A stretch of DNA of 64,000 nt, taken from assembly GCA_019828595.1 (NCBI GenBank), contig JAHQRK010000001.1:1240001-1304000 (forward strand), in the 5' to 3' direction. The notes beneath the pieces are model-generated. The model searched no databases. It was not told the DNA's origin and saw nothing but the letters and a program-made list of their open reading frames with translations. This DNA comes from Aphanomyces cochlioides (lineage: Eukaryota; Oomycota; Saprolegniomycetes; Saprolegniales; Verrucalvaceae). How positions within the stretch are numbered: the first letter of the stretch is position 1; every line of letters begins with the position of its first letter. Positions 29,270-41,781 of the stretch are shown here, piece by piece. The position numbers were made by a program, and so were the translations under genes.

Positions 29270-30799
29270 ATGTCCATTCAAGCAGTCAAAATCACTTTGG
29301 TTGCCTCCATGGTTGAAGCTCTAGACCAGGCACCGTTGCTTGGACGCCCTGTATGCCGAAATCACAAGAAGAAGAGCCAAAGGAAGTTCGTTTACAAGAC
29401 AGTGGATTACTCATATAAACTGCGAGCAATTCGACTGTATGAAGCTGCTGGCATGTCGGCTGTGCTTGAGAAGTTTAGCCGAAATATGACTCCCAAGCAA
29501 CGAGATAGTACAAGAAAGAAGATCCATGGGTGGGTGGCCATGGAAGATCATATACATGCCAAGGCCACGAATCCACACACGGCATCGAAGAAGACTTCAC
29601 GCGTCTTAGGCATGGGGACGACGCTACCACAAGAGACAGAAGAACAACTAGCTCGGTGGGTAAGCGACATGCGTAATGACGGTGTACCTGTTACTCATGA
29701 TATGTTGCGTCGCATGGCTCTGGATATGGCACAAAGTCAGGGACTTAATGAATCTGTGTTCAAGGCCAGCTCCACGTGGGTCAAGGGTTTCAAACGCCGA
29801 TATCAATTTGCATGGAGAACAAGGACCAGGGTTGGACAGCCCACGAACGACGATGTTGTAGCCATGGTAGAAGCGTTCGCAAAGAGGGTTCGAGACACTG
29901 TTGTCAAAGAAGGAATCAAGACAATCTATAACGCGGATCAGACTGCAGTGAATTATGAATATTTGCCCACCAAGACACTGAATGCCCGTGGTGAAAAGAC
30001 GGTTTGGATCAAATGCAGTGGTCGAACAAAGGAACGAGCCACAGCAATGATTCTGGGTGACTCGAATGGCAACAAATACCCCTTGTTTTTGATATTCAAG
30101 TGTCCCCCATCCAAGATTCAAAGAACTGTGCAAGAAAACAATCAATATCGGCAAGGGTTTGGACGTGGTTTATGGAAAGAAGTGTCATCCCTTCAAGACA
30201 CGTACAAATGCCGTATACATGGAAACCCCTCTGGTTGGTGGAATGCTGAGTTGTCCATGGAATTGCTCAATTTTCATTTCCGAGATCGTCCAAATCGAGA
30301 GACTGAGAAGATTATGCTGATATGGGACGACTTTCGAGCCCGTTTTACTGATGAAGTGATATCTTTGGCGAAAGAATTGAATATTGTTTTGGAGCGTGTG
30401 CCTCCTGGCTACACCTGGTCTTGTCAACCAGCAGACGTTGCGTGGATTCGCCCCATCAAGTCAAGACTTAGGTCAAATTGGATCGATCTAATCAGACGCC
30501 AAGTGTCAGAAAATCGAGCACTAGGATCCACCTTCAAGCTTCAACCCCCCAAACGGTCTACTGTGGTGTCATGGATCACAAGCGCTTGGACGGATTTGCC
30601 TTTTGAAACCATTCTGAATGGATTTAGAAAGTGCAAACTATTAGAGGGCACTTACGATTGTCATGAAGAGCAGCAAGAGTACGTCGATGAGACTATGCTC
30701 AACGATTTGATGACAAATCTTGCAATCGAGGCGACAATTTTGCCATCTCAAGACTTGGAAAATGAATCAGACTCAATCATTGAATATATTGACTTGTAG
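29270..30799 (+). CDS. pogo-type (DDE_1) transposase, intact
   Basis: A 509-residue frame with no stop. The N-terminal half has one helix-turn-helix (YSYKLRAIRLYEAAGMSAVL) and a CENP-B/Tc5 domain (VFKASSTWVKGFKRRYQF). The DDE_1 catalytic core shows YNADQTAVNYEY, KIMLIWDDFRAR and WSCQPADVAWIRPIK, giving three Asp residues. The start is the ATG at 29,270 (MSIQAVKITL). The sequence 31,133-31,147 (TTTCGAGGGTTGATT) resembles the right end of the pogo-type element at 9,147-9,161, but no matching left end was seen. It may be a recent transposon or a retained host copy. Confidence 0.88.
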   Translation: MSIQAVKITLVASMVEALDQAPLLGRPVCRNHKKKSQRKFVYKTVDYSYKLRAIRLYEAAGMSAVLEKFSRNMTPKQRDSTRKKIHGWVAMEDHIHAKATNPHTASKKTSRVLGMGTTLPQETEEQLARWVSDMRNDGVPVTHDMLRRMALDMAQSQGLNESVFKASSTWVKGFKRRYQFAWRTRTRVGQPTNDDVVAMVEAFAKRVRDTVVKEGIKTIYNADQTAVNYEYLPTKTLNARGEKTVWIKCSGRTKERATAMILGDSNGNKYPLFLIFKCPPSKIQRTVQENNQYRQGFGRGLWKEVSSLQDTYKCRIHGNPSGWWNAELSMELLNFHFRDRPNRETEKIMLIWDDFRARFTDEVISLAKELNIVLERVPPGYTWSCQPADVAWIRPIKSRLRSNWIDLIRRQVSENRALGSTFKLQPPKRSTVVSWITSAWTDLPFETILNGFRKCKLLEGTYDCHEEQQEYVDETMLNDLMTNLAIEATILPSQDLENESDSIIEYIDL

Positions 30800-31781
30800 C
30801 GATATCTTATTTGTTTTGCGTAGTTTATTCGTATATATTCATAGTACCTCTTGAACTAAACTCCTCTAATAATTAATACATTGTTAATATTTATTCTTTT
30901 CTCGGCAAAAATTGAAAGATGAAACATCAAGATATATGTATGTCCACAAGGATATATTGGCATCTATCCCCACTACATCAGCTTCTTGACGTATATCAAC
31001 TGTCCGAATTGATAAGTAAAGTACGGTACATACAAATAGAGTACAATTGTATCAGTAGTTTAATACCGACAACAGCTATAAATGGAGCACTAAATTTTCG
31101 ACTTTTTCATTTCGCCATATTGACCTCTGTAGTTTCGAGGGTTGATTGAGCGTTAAAAAAGAGAGCTAATTCTGTCTTCTACGTCCGATAAGCCTTCGGG
31201 ACGCTCGAGAAATGAAGTCTCAAAGTCGGCGATTTCGACCCTCACCGATCAGATTGCGTTGACCAATATGCAGATTTTCTTCTCCAAAGTCCTATTTAGA
31301 CAAAATGTCCTTAATTATGGTAGAATGATGGTAATCAGTAAGGAAAAATCCTTGAATAAAGACTGTGACGACAGCGAGAGAAGGACAGAAGAAATGTGGG
31401 TCTGAAGCTTAGTACCCTAAAGTGTCGTTGGCCAAAGTACTACTTTACATTATACTGAATACTTGTATGTTTCAGATGTTTTGTTGACGTTTCAATTACT
31501 GGATAAAACGTGAGAAATGACAAAAAGGAGACTTTTTGCTCAACGCAAAATCTTGAAAACTACTAGTACATCGGAATGAGTCCTAGCTGAAACTTGGATC
31601 GCTGGTAGCTCGTTCATCTCGATAGCTATTCGATAATTCCTCGTTCTATGTGCTTAGATTTGTCTGTTCTATATGTCTTGATAGTTGCAGATCTCGTCTT
31701 GGCCCAGGAGAAAAGTTGGTTGCTCGAAAATTTGCCAAAATTACCCCCTCGTAGGTTGGAGCTTAAAACCAACTATGGCCT
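30800..31781. other. Intergenic, no gene seen
   Basis: AT-rich with only short frames. It holds a possible pogo right end near 31,133-31,148. After that I see no repeats, RNA gene or coding signal until the segmental duplication begins. Confidence 0.45.
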
Positions 31782-32332
31782 TGACATCAACATGGCATGA
31801 TTGAGATGTTATCAAACGCCAAGAATGGTTGGAGCAGCCCACTGAAGCTCAGAGAACGCTATCTGTTGCAATTTGAGATGGTTAATTTCTGCAACATGTC
31901 ATGGACCATGCAAAATTTGGAGAAGAAGAGGTGAGCTTATGACGTTCACTGTCAAGGCAACGACAAGGTCATGGTTGTTCCTTGTCGATCAAGTCGATCT
32001 GGACCATCTTGTCATGCACAAAGAGAACAACGAGAAAAGGGGTGAAGACAACCTGCTTGTATAATGGTCTGTTGTGGCTAATTATGCACGGAAGCAAGAA
32101 GGATTGTAAGCTACAGACTTTCCAGCGATGGCCATTTCATGCTGTGACCTTGGAAGCTTTGACAACGGATGGACACTTCCGGATAACATTGTTAACCGGA
32201 CGTTCCTGACAGTCAACCGTTCCTTCAGGGATTGTTCTTGGGTCGACATCGACCATCATCCAGACTCGAGCAGTGTGGCGGCGCTTCCATTCGACGGCGA
32301 TCTGTGGCCATTTGTCAACTCGCTCTCTCGCT

Positions 32333-34117
32333 ATGCAAGCAACCATGTCTCGTTTCCTCGCTCATGTGCATTACCATCCCGGCGCTGATTCGATCGTACT
32401 GCAATTTCCATTCCAAGGTGTCGACCGCCAGCTCGTTCGACAAGTCGACGAAGAACTCAGTCGTGTTCTCGTGCGTATCGAACGAATTGCCAATCCGCCC
32501 ATGAAACGGCGTGATGTCAAAGCTGCAGCCAAGCAACAACAACCCAAAGCGACTGCGAAAGCCGTGCTCAAAGCATCCGCCGTGATTCAATTCAAGACCG
32601 CCGCAAACGAGGTCCTGCCCCCGACCCAGTCCGTCCGCGATGCTTTCCTCTCCGCAACACATTTTGAAATCAACGAAGATACTTACCGTATCGTACACAA
32701 CCAGCCACGAGTCAAGACAATATCTGTCGTCGATACGCTCTTTGTTGGGGTGCCAATTGTACCGACTGTTGATCTTGATTTTGCAACGATCGATACTTGC
32801 TCATGGGCTTGGCATCGAGGCGATATTCTACTGAGCAGCGACTTCATCTACACTCCAACAGTGGCCGATACTGGCCATACACTGACTTTGACTTGTACTC
32901 CTCCATTAAGCGAAGATGTCGCCAGTGTCCCCCGTGCCGATCCTTTTGTACTGGAAACGCCACTCATCCGCGCCACACCCGACCGATCAGTCTTTGCCCC
33001 TCGTCAAGCTCTGGGAGCTCAACGTGTTTCTGATGAAGTTGGCTGTCGTATCATGACGTACAATATTCTCTGCGATAAGTACGCTCGCGCTGACCGCGAA
33101 GTGAATCGAATGTATCCCTTTGCCGCGCCGGGCATCCTCCAAGAAGCATACCGCATGCCACTTGTTGCGCTAGAAGTCTTGGAGAACGGCGCTGATCTTG
33201 TCTTCTTCCAAGAAATGGGCGAAGCTATCTGCAAGTCGTACTTTGAACCACTCTTTAGTCATCTTGGATTCCATGGTCAATATGCTGGCAAAGGCGGTTC
33301 AACCCCTGAAGGTTGTGCGATTTTCGCTCGCTCGTCCAAGTTTGACTTAGTCGATGGAACGCTCGTCAAGTTTGCGTCTTGCTTGGATAAAATGATCAAG
33401 ACAGACGAAGCTCTGGCTGCTTTCCTCGACCACCATCCACAAGTTGCGGCAGCTACAAAGGCCGTGCCATCGATTGTCCAGTTGGTTACACTTCGAGCCA
33501 AGCACAACGACAGCATGGTGCTGGCTGTCAACTCGCACATGTTTTACCGCTACGATGCCAACATAGTCCGACTTATTCAGACTGTCCTCCTTGCAAAACT
33601 CGTCGAAAAACGAAAAGCTGAGCTTGAAGCCGAGTTCCAACTCCCAGTGCGCCTTGTTCTCGGTGGAGATCTCAACGCTCGTCCGGTGACGTCGTCCATC
33701 GTGTATTTGCTGCAAGGCTACGTCGATGCGTCGCATAAGGACTGGATTGAAGCTCCAAGCTTTCGATGGGGTGACGATGAGACCTATGGCTTAAAGAAAG
33801 CAGCGAGTGACCTTCCCGACATGCCAACTCAATTGAGTCATTCGCTCAAGTGGGAGAGCCCAATTCAACTTCCATTCACAACCTACTTGCGGAACCACGA
33901 GTTCGCCTTCCAAGACACTCTCGACTACATCCTCGTCGATCCTACACAATGGAAAGTCTTGCAGACATTTCCAGGCTTCACCCATGAAGAAGTTGACCAA
34001 GAGAAGTCGCTGCCATCGAGCACGTTTCCGTCAGACCATATTTCCCTCGTCTGTGATGTCGCCTTTGTCGACTCCACCGACAAACCACCATTGACTACAG
34101 TGTACAATCAAGTCTAG
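32333..34117 (+). CDS. PDE12-like 2',5'-phosphodiesterase (EEP nuclease family)
   Basis: PDE12-type enzymes remove poly(A) from mitochondrial RNA and cleave 2',5'-oligoadenylate. The start is the ATG at 32,333 (MQATMSRFLAHVHYH), giving 594 residues; an upstream in-frame GTG is not credible. The N-terminal 240 residues form the accessory domain. The exonuclease-endonuclease-phosphatase core begins CRIMTYNILCDKYARAD, followed by ADLVFFQEMGEAI (catalytic Glu), KGGSTPEGCAIF, LAVNSHMFYR, LGGDLNARPVTS (Asp/Asn), FQDTLDYILVDP and FPSDHISLV (the terminal SDH). No intron. Convergent with alkaline phosphatase B, whose stop is 59 bp away. Confidence 0.92.
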   Translation: MQATMSRFLAHVHYHPGADSIVLQFPFQGVDRQLVRQVDEELSRVLVRIERIANPPMKRRDVKAAAKQQQPKATAKAVLKASAVIQFKTAANEVLPPTQSVRDAFLSATHFEINEDTYRIVHNQPRVKTISVVDTLFVGVPIVPTVDLDFATIDTCSWAWHRGDILLSSDFIYTPTVADTGHTLTLTCTPPLSEDVASVPRADPFVLETPLIRATPDRSVFAPRQALGAQRVSDEVGCRIMTYNILCDKYARADREVNRMYPFAAPGILQEAYRMPLVALEVLENGADLVFFQEMGEAICKSYFEPLFSHLGFHGQYAGKGGSTPEGCAIFARSSKFDLVDGTLVKFASCLDKMIKTDEALAAFLDHHPQVAAATKAVPSIVQLVTLRAKHNDSMVLAVNSHMFYRYDANIVRLIQTVLLAKLVEKRKAELEAEFQLPVRLVLGGDLNARPVTSSIVYLLQGYVDASHKDWIEAPSFRWGDDETYGLKKAASDLPDMPTQLSHSLKWESPIQLPFTTYLRNHEFAFQDTLDYILVDPTQWKVLQTFPGFTHEEVDQEKSLPSSTFPSDHISLVCDVAFVDSTDKPPLTTVYNQV

Positions 34118-34176
34118 CTCATCCAGTGAATATAAAATCAACGTATTTAATGGTTAAAGCATAACTCGAGACACAC

Positions 34177-35745
34177 TTAAGGAGCCTTGGTGGTAGGAGG
34201 GAAGGTGATGCTGGCGGTGTGGGCGCTGGTGGCGTTCGTTGGGGAAGGAGTGACTGGAGGAGTGACTGGAGGAGGAGCAGTCTTGTCGTCGTTGGGCTTG
34301 AAGCCACGCAACTTGAGCGTGATGGGTTGCAAGTCCAAGTTGAGGTAGTTGGTCATGATTTCGTTCACGTGGGTGTTGTCGTGATTACCGTTGCAACGAC
34401 GGGTGAAGACCGAAGGCCCAGCGCAGTACAAGTTGACATCCGTGCCGACGTGACCGATGGTCGTCCAGGCAATACGAGCAGTTTCAGAGATGCATTGACC
34501 CATGTACACCAACAAGTTGTCCGTCTTGTACTTGGGGTCAGCGACGAGCTTCTTCACTTCACCCTTGAAAATGGTGATCCAGTTTTCAGGGATTTCAGTC
34601 GTCGCCGTGTTCTTCGTGATCAAGTCGGTGATTTTCTTGAGGGCCGAAGCTTCGTCGTACGTGGCACGATCCTTCGAGAAGAGGCTTTCCATCCATTCCG
34701 TCGACATCAATTGCTTCACCATGGGTTCAGGGAACCACTTGTACACGTCGGCGCGACCCAAGGTGATACCACCAGTGCCGTGATCGGCAGCCGAGATCAT
34801 GGCCACGTTGGGGTTCGAGTAGACGAACTTCTTGACCACACCGACCGTGTTGTCGAATTCGATGGCTTCCTTACCCATGGAACCGGCGTCGTTGGAGTGA
34901 CCGGCATGGTCGACACGAGAACCTTCAATCATGAGGAAGAAACCATGCTTTTGGGCTATCTTGTTGTTCTTCAAGATGGCGAAGATGTGTTCGGTCATTT
35001 CGGACAAGCTGGGTTCCTTGGTTTCGCCACGGATACGGTCGACTTCGTAAGACATGTGTGACTTGTGGTACAAACCAAAGATGCGCAAGGCACCGGATTG
35101 CTCGTTGGCCTTGCGGTAGGCAGCGAGGTCGTCCTTGTCGTACGACAAAGTGTAGTTGGCAGCCTTGAGCTTAGCCAAGCAGGCATCGCTGAAATGGCGC
35201 TTACCACCGCCCAACAAGAAGTCCAAGTTGGCGTTGGCGCAGTATTGGTCAGCAATGTCGTTTTCAAGATCGCGGTCGTCGATGTGGGCGGCGAAAGCAG
35301 CAGGGGTGGCGTGGGTGACACGGGAGGTGACGATCATACCGACGACCATGCCACGGGCCTTGGCGGCTTCCAAGATAGTGCCGAGGGGCTTCTTTTCCAT
35401 GTCGACACCGATACCAGCATCGAAGGTCTTGAAACCAGTCGAGTAGGCGGTGGCGGACGAAGCCGAGTCGGTAATGAGCGAGGTGTTGGAGTACGTTTGG
35501 ACGGTGCCCTTAAGAAGAGGGTCAATGTGGAGCATCTTCTTGTGGGTGGGGTCAATCATGTTGCGGGCCAAGGTCCAGATGTTGGGGCCAGTGCCATCAG
35601 GGATCATCATGATGACCGAGCGGGGCATGAGGTGGTCTTCATCGATGTCGTAGTCATAGTCGATGTTGGGTCGGCTGTCGTCGAAGCTGAAAGCCGACGA
35701 GATGGCAATCGAGGCGGCAAGCAAGGTCGAGATCTTGGCGAGCAT
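34177..35745 (-). CDS. Secreted alkaline phosphatase, copy B
   Basis: A 522-residue protein, nearly the same as copy A: same signal peptide (MLAKISTLLAASIAISSAFS), same catalytic motifs and same short tail. Differences from A are a 12-bp tandem gain adding four residues in the Pro/Thr tail (34,249-34,272) and APT changed to AHT near the end. LLKG and SLITDS match copy C instead of A. Head to head with copy C, 1,039 bp apart. Confidence 0.93.
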   Translation of the reverse strand: MLAKISTLLAASIAISSAFSFDDSRPNIDYDYDIDEDHLMPRSVIMMIPDGTGPNIWTLARNMIDPTHKKMLHIDPLLKGTVQTYSNTSLITDSASSATAYSTGFKTFDAGIGVDMEKKPLGTILEAAKARGMVVGMIVTSRVTHATPAAFAAHIDDRDLENDIADQYCANANLDFLLGGGKRHFSDACLAKLKAANYTLSYDKDDLAAYRKANEQSGALRIFGLYHKSHMSYEVDRIRGETKEPSLSEMTEHIFAILKNNKIAQKHGFFLMIEGSRVDHAGHSNDAGSMGKEAIEFDNTVGVVKKFVYSNPNVAMISAADHGTGGITLGRADVYKWFPEPMVKQLMSTEWMESLFSKDRATYDEASALKKITDLITKNTATTEIPENWITIFKGEVKKLVADPKYKTDNLLVYMGQCISETARIAWTTIGHVGTDVNLYCAGPSVFTRRCNGNHDNTHVNEIMTNYLNLDLQPITLKLRGFKPNDDKTAPPPVTPPVTPSPTNATSAHTASITFPPTTKAP

Positions 35746-36754
35746 GGTTAATGTGAGTAGACCGTCGCAGATGACAAAGTGAGAGTGAAACGACGACAAC
35801 CTTCGCGTTGCAGCTGCCTGCTCCCAACTTCGAATGTTCAACCAGCCACCTGTATCTTAGAGTTGGACCCGCTTTTCTCAATCATTTTCAAGGAAACGGT
35901 GGCAATGAAATTGCGACGCTTTTGTTAGCGTCAGCATTACGCTATTCATGACACAAGGCTTTGGACGCCTCCGTCCAAGGCCGTCCTGGCCAAGCAGTTG
36001 CCGTCTCGATCGAAGTTGACACGGTTTCCTTCCCAAATCTAATCGGACGTCGTTACTGTTCCTGTCTCTTTGTCACAACCATCCACTCCTATGCGGTGTC
36101 AAGATTCATTCATCTGGTGCTGCAGCCACGATGCTTGGCTCAAATTTACGCCGGAGTAAAGCAGCTTCAACCTCGGACTCACTGCGTTGAATCCACACCC
36201 ACTGAGCTGTCCAGCCGCAGTTTTCCCGCAATCGTTCAATGAAATGACCAAACGGCATGGAGCCATTTGAAGGAAAATGACCATCTTCCTTTTCGTGAAT
36301 CTCTCATCTTGCGGCCACTACTATCAACATCCACCTGTCGCAAGGAATGTTCCAAGCGTACCATGCACGCAACCACAATCCAAGATATCTTTGTCCAGCT
36401 CATGAAGATGCAATGAGTAGCTGACAGTTTGTACTGTCTGAGAGTTTCCACGACGCTTACGTCAACGAAAAAGTGGCAAAAACGGCGATTGAGACCGTCG
36501 CGACGGACGCAAGTTCGACTTGAGTGGCTGTCAAGAGGAAGAGAGATCAGGTACTTGATGTTGTGTGTAGCCAATCTACACCTATTCCTGGGTGAGGATC
36601 TCGAATTCCATCGTATTCTAAACAGCATATTGCGGAATCTTGAAACTTGTGACCCATTACGACACGCCTAAGCAGCACGCACTTTCGCCGGCGACACACA
36701 CAGCCGTTACGAAGTCCGAAGGGTTGGCCATCATGTCCACAACGCACGACTTGG

Positions 36755-36771
36755 GCTTCATTTTCATTTCG
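36755..36771 (+). promoter_or_regulatory. Oomycete-type initiator-like sequence before copy C
   Basis: GCTTCATTTTCATTTCG, 14 bp before the ATG, is close to the oomycete Inr consensus (GCTCATTYYNCAWTTTT as I recall it). A similar CTTCACTTTTCAAA lies just upstream of the hydrolase start at 49,520. Inferred by eye only. Confidence 0.35.
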
Positions 36772-36784
36772 TGGAGCTGCCCCC

Positions 36785-38878
36785 ATGCTGGCCCGACTTA
36801 CTACTCTCGTTGCCTCCGCCCTTGCCGTCCTCTCGGCCTTTGACGCTGTCGACGGCCGCCCAAACATCGACTTTGACTACGACATCGATGAAGACCACCT
36901 TCAATCGCGATCGGTCATTATGACGATCCCCGATGGTACCGGCCCCAACATTTGGACCTTGGCCCGCAACATGATCGACCCCACCCACAAGAAGATGCTC
37001 CACATAGACCCTCTTCTTAAGGGCACCGTCCAAACGTACTCCAACACCTCGCTCATTACCGACTCGGCTTCGTCCGCCACCGCCTACTCGACTGGTTTCA
37101 AGACCTTCGATGCTGGTATCGGTGTCGACATGGAAAAGAAGCCCCTCGGCACTATCTTGGAAGCCGCCAAGGCCCGTGGCATGGTCGTCGGTATGATCGT
37201 CACCTCCCGTGTCACCCACGCCACCCCTGCTGCTTTCGCCGCCCACATCGACGACCGCGATCTTGAAAACGACATTGCTGACCAATACTGCGCCAACGCC
37301 AACTTGGACTTCTTGTTGGGCGGTGGTAAGCGCCATTTCAGCGATGCCTGCTTGGCTAAGCTCAAGGCTGCCAACTACACTTTGTCGTACGACAAGGACG
37401 ACCTCGCTGCCTACCGCAAGGCCAACGAGCAATCCGGTGCCTTGCGCATCTTTGGTTTGTACCACAAGTCACACATGTCTTACGAAGTCGACCGTATCCG
37501 TGGCGAAACCAAGGAACCCAGCTTGTCCGAAATGACCGAACACATCTTCGCCATCTTGAAGAACAACAAGATAGCCCAAAAGCATGGTTTCTTCCTCATG
37601 ATTGAAGGTTCTCGTGTCGACCATGCCGGTCACTCCAACGACGCCGGTTCCATGGGTAAGGAAGCCATCGAATTCGACAACACGGTCGGTGTGGTCAAGA
37701 AGTTCGTCTACTCGAACCCCAACGTGGCCATGATCTCGGCTGCCGATCACGGCACTGGTGGTATCACCTTGGGTCGCGCCGACGTGTACAAGTGGTTCCC
37801 TGAACCCATGGTGAAGCAATTGATGTCGACGGAATGGATGGAAAGCCTCTTCTCGAAGGATCGTGCCACGTACGACGAAGCTTCGGCCCTCAAGAAAATC
37901 ACCGACTTGATCACGAAGAACACGGCGACGACTGAAATCCCTGAAAACTGGATCACCATTTTCAAGGGTGAAGTGAAGAAGCTCGTCGCTGACCCCAAGT
38001 ACAAGACGGACAACTTGTTGGTGTACATGGGTCAATGCATCTCTGAAACTGCTCGTATTGCCTGGACGACCATCGGTCACGTCGGCACGGATGTCAACTT
38101 GTACTGCGCTGGGCCTTCGGTCTTCACCCGTCGTTGCAACGGTAATCACGACAACACCCACGTGAACGAAATCATGACCAACTACCTCAACTTGGACTTG
38201 CAACCCATCACGCTCAAGTTGCGTGGCTTCAAGCCCAACGACGACAAGACTGCTCCTCCTCCAGTCACTCCTTCCCCCACGACTGGCACCCCTACGACTG
38301 GCACTCCCACGACTGGCACGCCAACCACTTCGGCCCCATCCACCACTACGGTCTCCACCGTGACGCCATCTTCGCCAGCCACGACTACTCCTGTCACCAC
38401 GGCGGCCACCCCCGCCACCACTGGCGTTGCCACCACCACTCCCGTGACTACGGCTGCCACCCCTGTCGCCACGACCTCTGTGCCTTCTACCACGACCTCG
38501 ACGCCTGCCACCACTACCTCGGCGCCTGCCACCACCACATCTAAGCCAAACACCTCCACTTCGGCTCCTTCCACAACAACCTCGAAGCCTTCCACCTCCA
38601 CTCCCGCTCCATCGCCCTCAACCGGTGCTCCTGCTACCTCCAAGCCAACTTTGAAGCCTGGCTGCGTCAACGTGTCGGTTGTCGGTGATGCTACCTTCTG
38701 CGTCGAAGGTCCTATCTGCGGTGACGAAGGGCACAACTGCCCGAAGAAGGGCGATGTTACTTCGCAAGACTGCTTCCCTCACCTCAGCAGCTACAACGCC
38801 GGTTCGTGCGTTGCGAAGAGCGATGCCGTCTGCATGCCTCTCCGCTCTGGCGCTCGCGGCTGCGTTTTTGGTAAATAA
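36785..38878 (+). CDS. Secreted alkaline phosphatase with mucin-like linker and Cys-rich tail, copy C
   Basis: A 697-residue protein. Signal peptide: MLARLTTLVASALAVLSAFD. Metal Asp50 lies in TIPDGTGPN and the nucleophile Ser94 in TDSAS. The remaining phosphatase motifs are the same as in copies A and B, and from about residue 57 to 490 the sequence is nearly identical to them. Then follows a Thr/Ser/Pro/Ala-rich stretch of about 125 residues (TTGTPTTGTPTTSAP and variants), a likely O-glycosylated stalk. Last comes a C-terminal domain of about 70 residues with eight cysteines (GCVNVSVVG, FCVEGPICGDEG). The tail may anchor or bind a surface; its role is unknown. Divergent from copy B. Confidence 0.93.
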   Translation: MLARLTTLVASALAVLSAFDAVDGRPNIDFDYDIDEDHLQSRSVIMTIPDGTGPNIWTLARNMIDPTHKKMLHIDPLLKGTVQTYSNTSLITDSASSATAYSTGFKTFDAGIGVDMEKKPLGTILEAAKARGMVVGMIVTSRVTHATPAAFAAHIDDRDLENDIADQYCANANLDFLLGGGKRHFSDACLAKLKAANYTLSYDKDDLAAYRKANEQSGALRIFGLYHKSHMSYEVDRIRGETKEPSLSEMTEHIFAILKNNKIAQKHGFFLMIEGSRVDHAGHSNDAGSMGKEAIEFDNTVGVVKKFVYSNPNVAMISAADHGTGGITLGRADVYKWFPEPMVKQLMSTEWMESLFSKDRATYDEASALKKITDLITKNTATTEIPENWITIFKGEVKKLVADPKYKTDNLLVYMGQCISETARIAWTTIGHVGTDVNLYCAGPSVFTRRCNGNHDNTHVNEIMTNYLNLDLQPITLKLRGFKPNDDKTAPPPVTPSPTTGTPTTGTPTTGTPTTSAPSTTTVSTVTPSSPATTTPVTTAATPATTGVATTTPVTTAATPVATTSVPSTTTSTPATTTSAPATTTSKPNTSTSAPSTTTSKPSTSTPAPSPSTGAPATSKPTLKPGCVNVSVVGDATFCVEGPICGDEGHNCPKKGDVTSQDCFPHLSSYNAGSCVAKSDAVCMPLRSGARGCVFGK

Positions 38879-39721
38879 TTTTTTTGTCTCCACGGATGGA
38901 ACCTACGTAAACTCACGTATATTGCCTTCTTACTAATCAGCCCGTTCTTTCGTTCCTTTCGTCTCAACCATACACACAGTCCAAACCAAAGCGCCACAGC
39001 CGCACACATGCACACTCTTTTCTCAGCTGCACTGTTGCTAGACCGACCGACGACACCCGTCGTGTCTTTGACTCGGTCGATCGTCATCGGCCAGTGCCAT
39101 AGACGAGTCCCGTGTCGTTTCTATGACGTGGCGGATTGTAGCACCGGCATACAAGCCGCGATTAGACCGTCGCGTCGCCATGGCCAAGGACTCAATCGAG
39201 GAGGATTCCGCTTCCAAGCCGTCGCTCTCGAGCATCCAGCTCGTCTTTCCACGTCATCTGTGTCATTTGGCCATTCGTGAGTCAAAGTTGAACAAGCACA
39301 CAGTGTACTAATGTTATTGTGTCTCTAGAAAAAAACTGGAATCTTGCAAAGGAAATATCGACGCAGCCATTTTGACGCAAAAATGACGCAATACAAACTT
39401 CAAATGAAATGACATTGAATGCTTCGAACATGTTTTTCAAACATTTAAAACGTTTGAAATTACACTATTTAACGTTCATGAAAGAAAATGCTTGCGTAAA
39501 CCTTAAATAGTGTATGCGTCAATTAATTGAAACATTTTCGAAACATCTCAAAACTCCAGTTACGACAATACAATGGGAATTTATTTTATTTTTTAGGGAC
39601 CCCCCCTTCATGTCGCCATTGAAGTGCATACGAAAGGGGGACCCTACGTTTAAACACCAAATTGAGTGCATTTCTGCGCCAGACTGACGTCAAAGTTGAT
39701 CTTGCGCCGACGGAGGGAAAG
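38879..39721. other. Intergenic, dyads only
   Basis: No gene seen. A 12-bp dyad, TACACTATTTAA (39,462) against TTAAATAGTGTA (39,503), lies in an AT-rich stretch. GGGACCCCCC and GGGGGACCCT (about 39,597-39,648) form an imperfect inverted repeat 75-120 bp before the UGPase start; either could be regulatory or MITE remains. Confidence 0.45.
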
Positions 39722-41691
<1,970 letters not shown>

Positions 41692-41781
41692 AAGACTAAT
41701 CGGTATATACATTTCATGCTTCAAATCGTAGACTGGTTCATTGCTCGACTCTTGGCAATCAATTTGTACTACACCACAAAA

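Larger units (their letters stand above)
31782..36370. repeat. Segmental duplication, copy 2 (partner 2,147-4,745)
   Basis: Parallel to copy 1 but with a complete PDE12-like gene between 32,118 and 34,117. The phosphatase portion (34,120-35,900) is almost identical to 2,525-4,290. The upstream part to about 36,370 is more diverged, with several indels. Confidence 0.9.

Noticed and set aside
32273..32332. Upstream extension of the PDE12-like protein from a GTG
   Set aside because: The ATG at 32,333 is in frame and the extra residues have no homology-like features.
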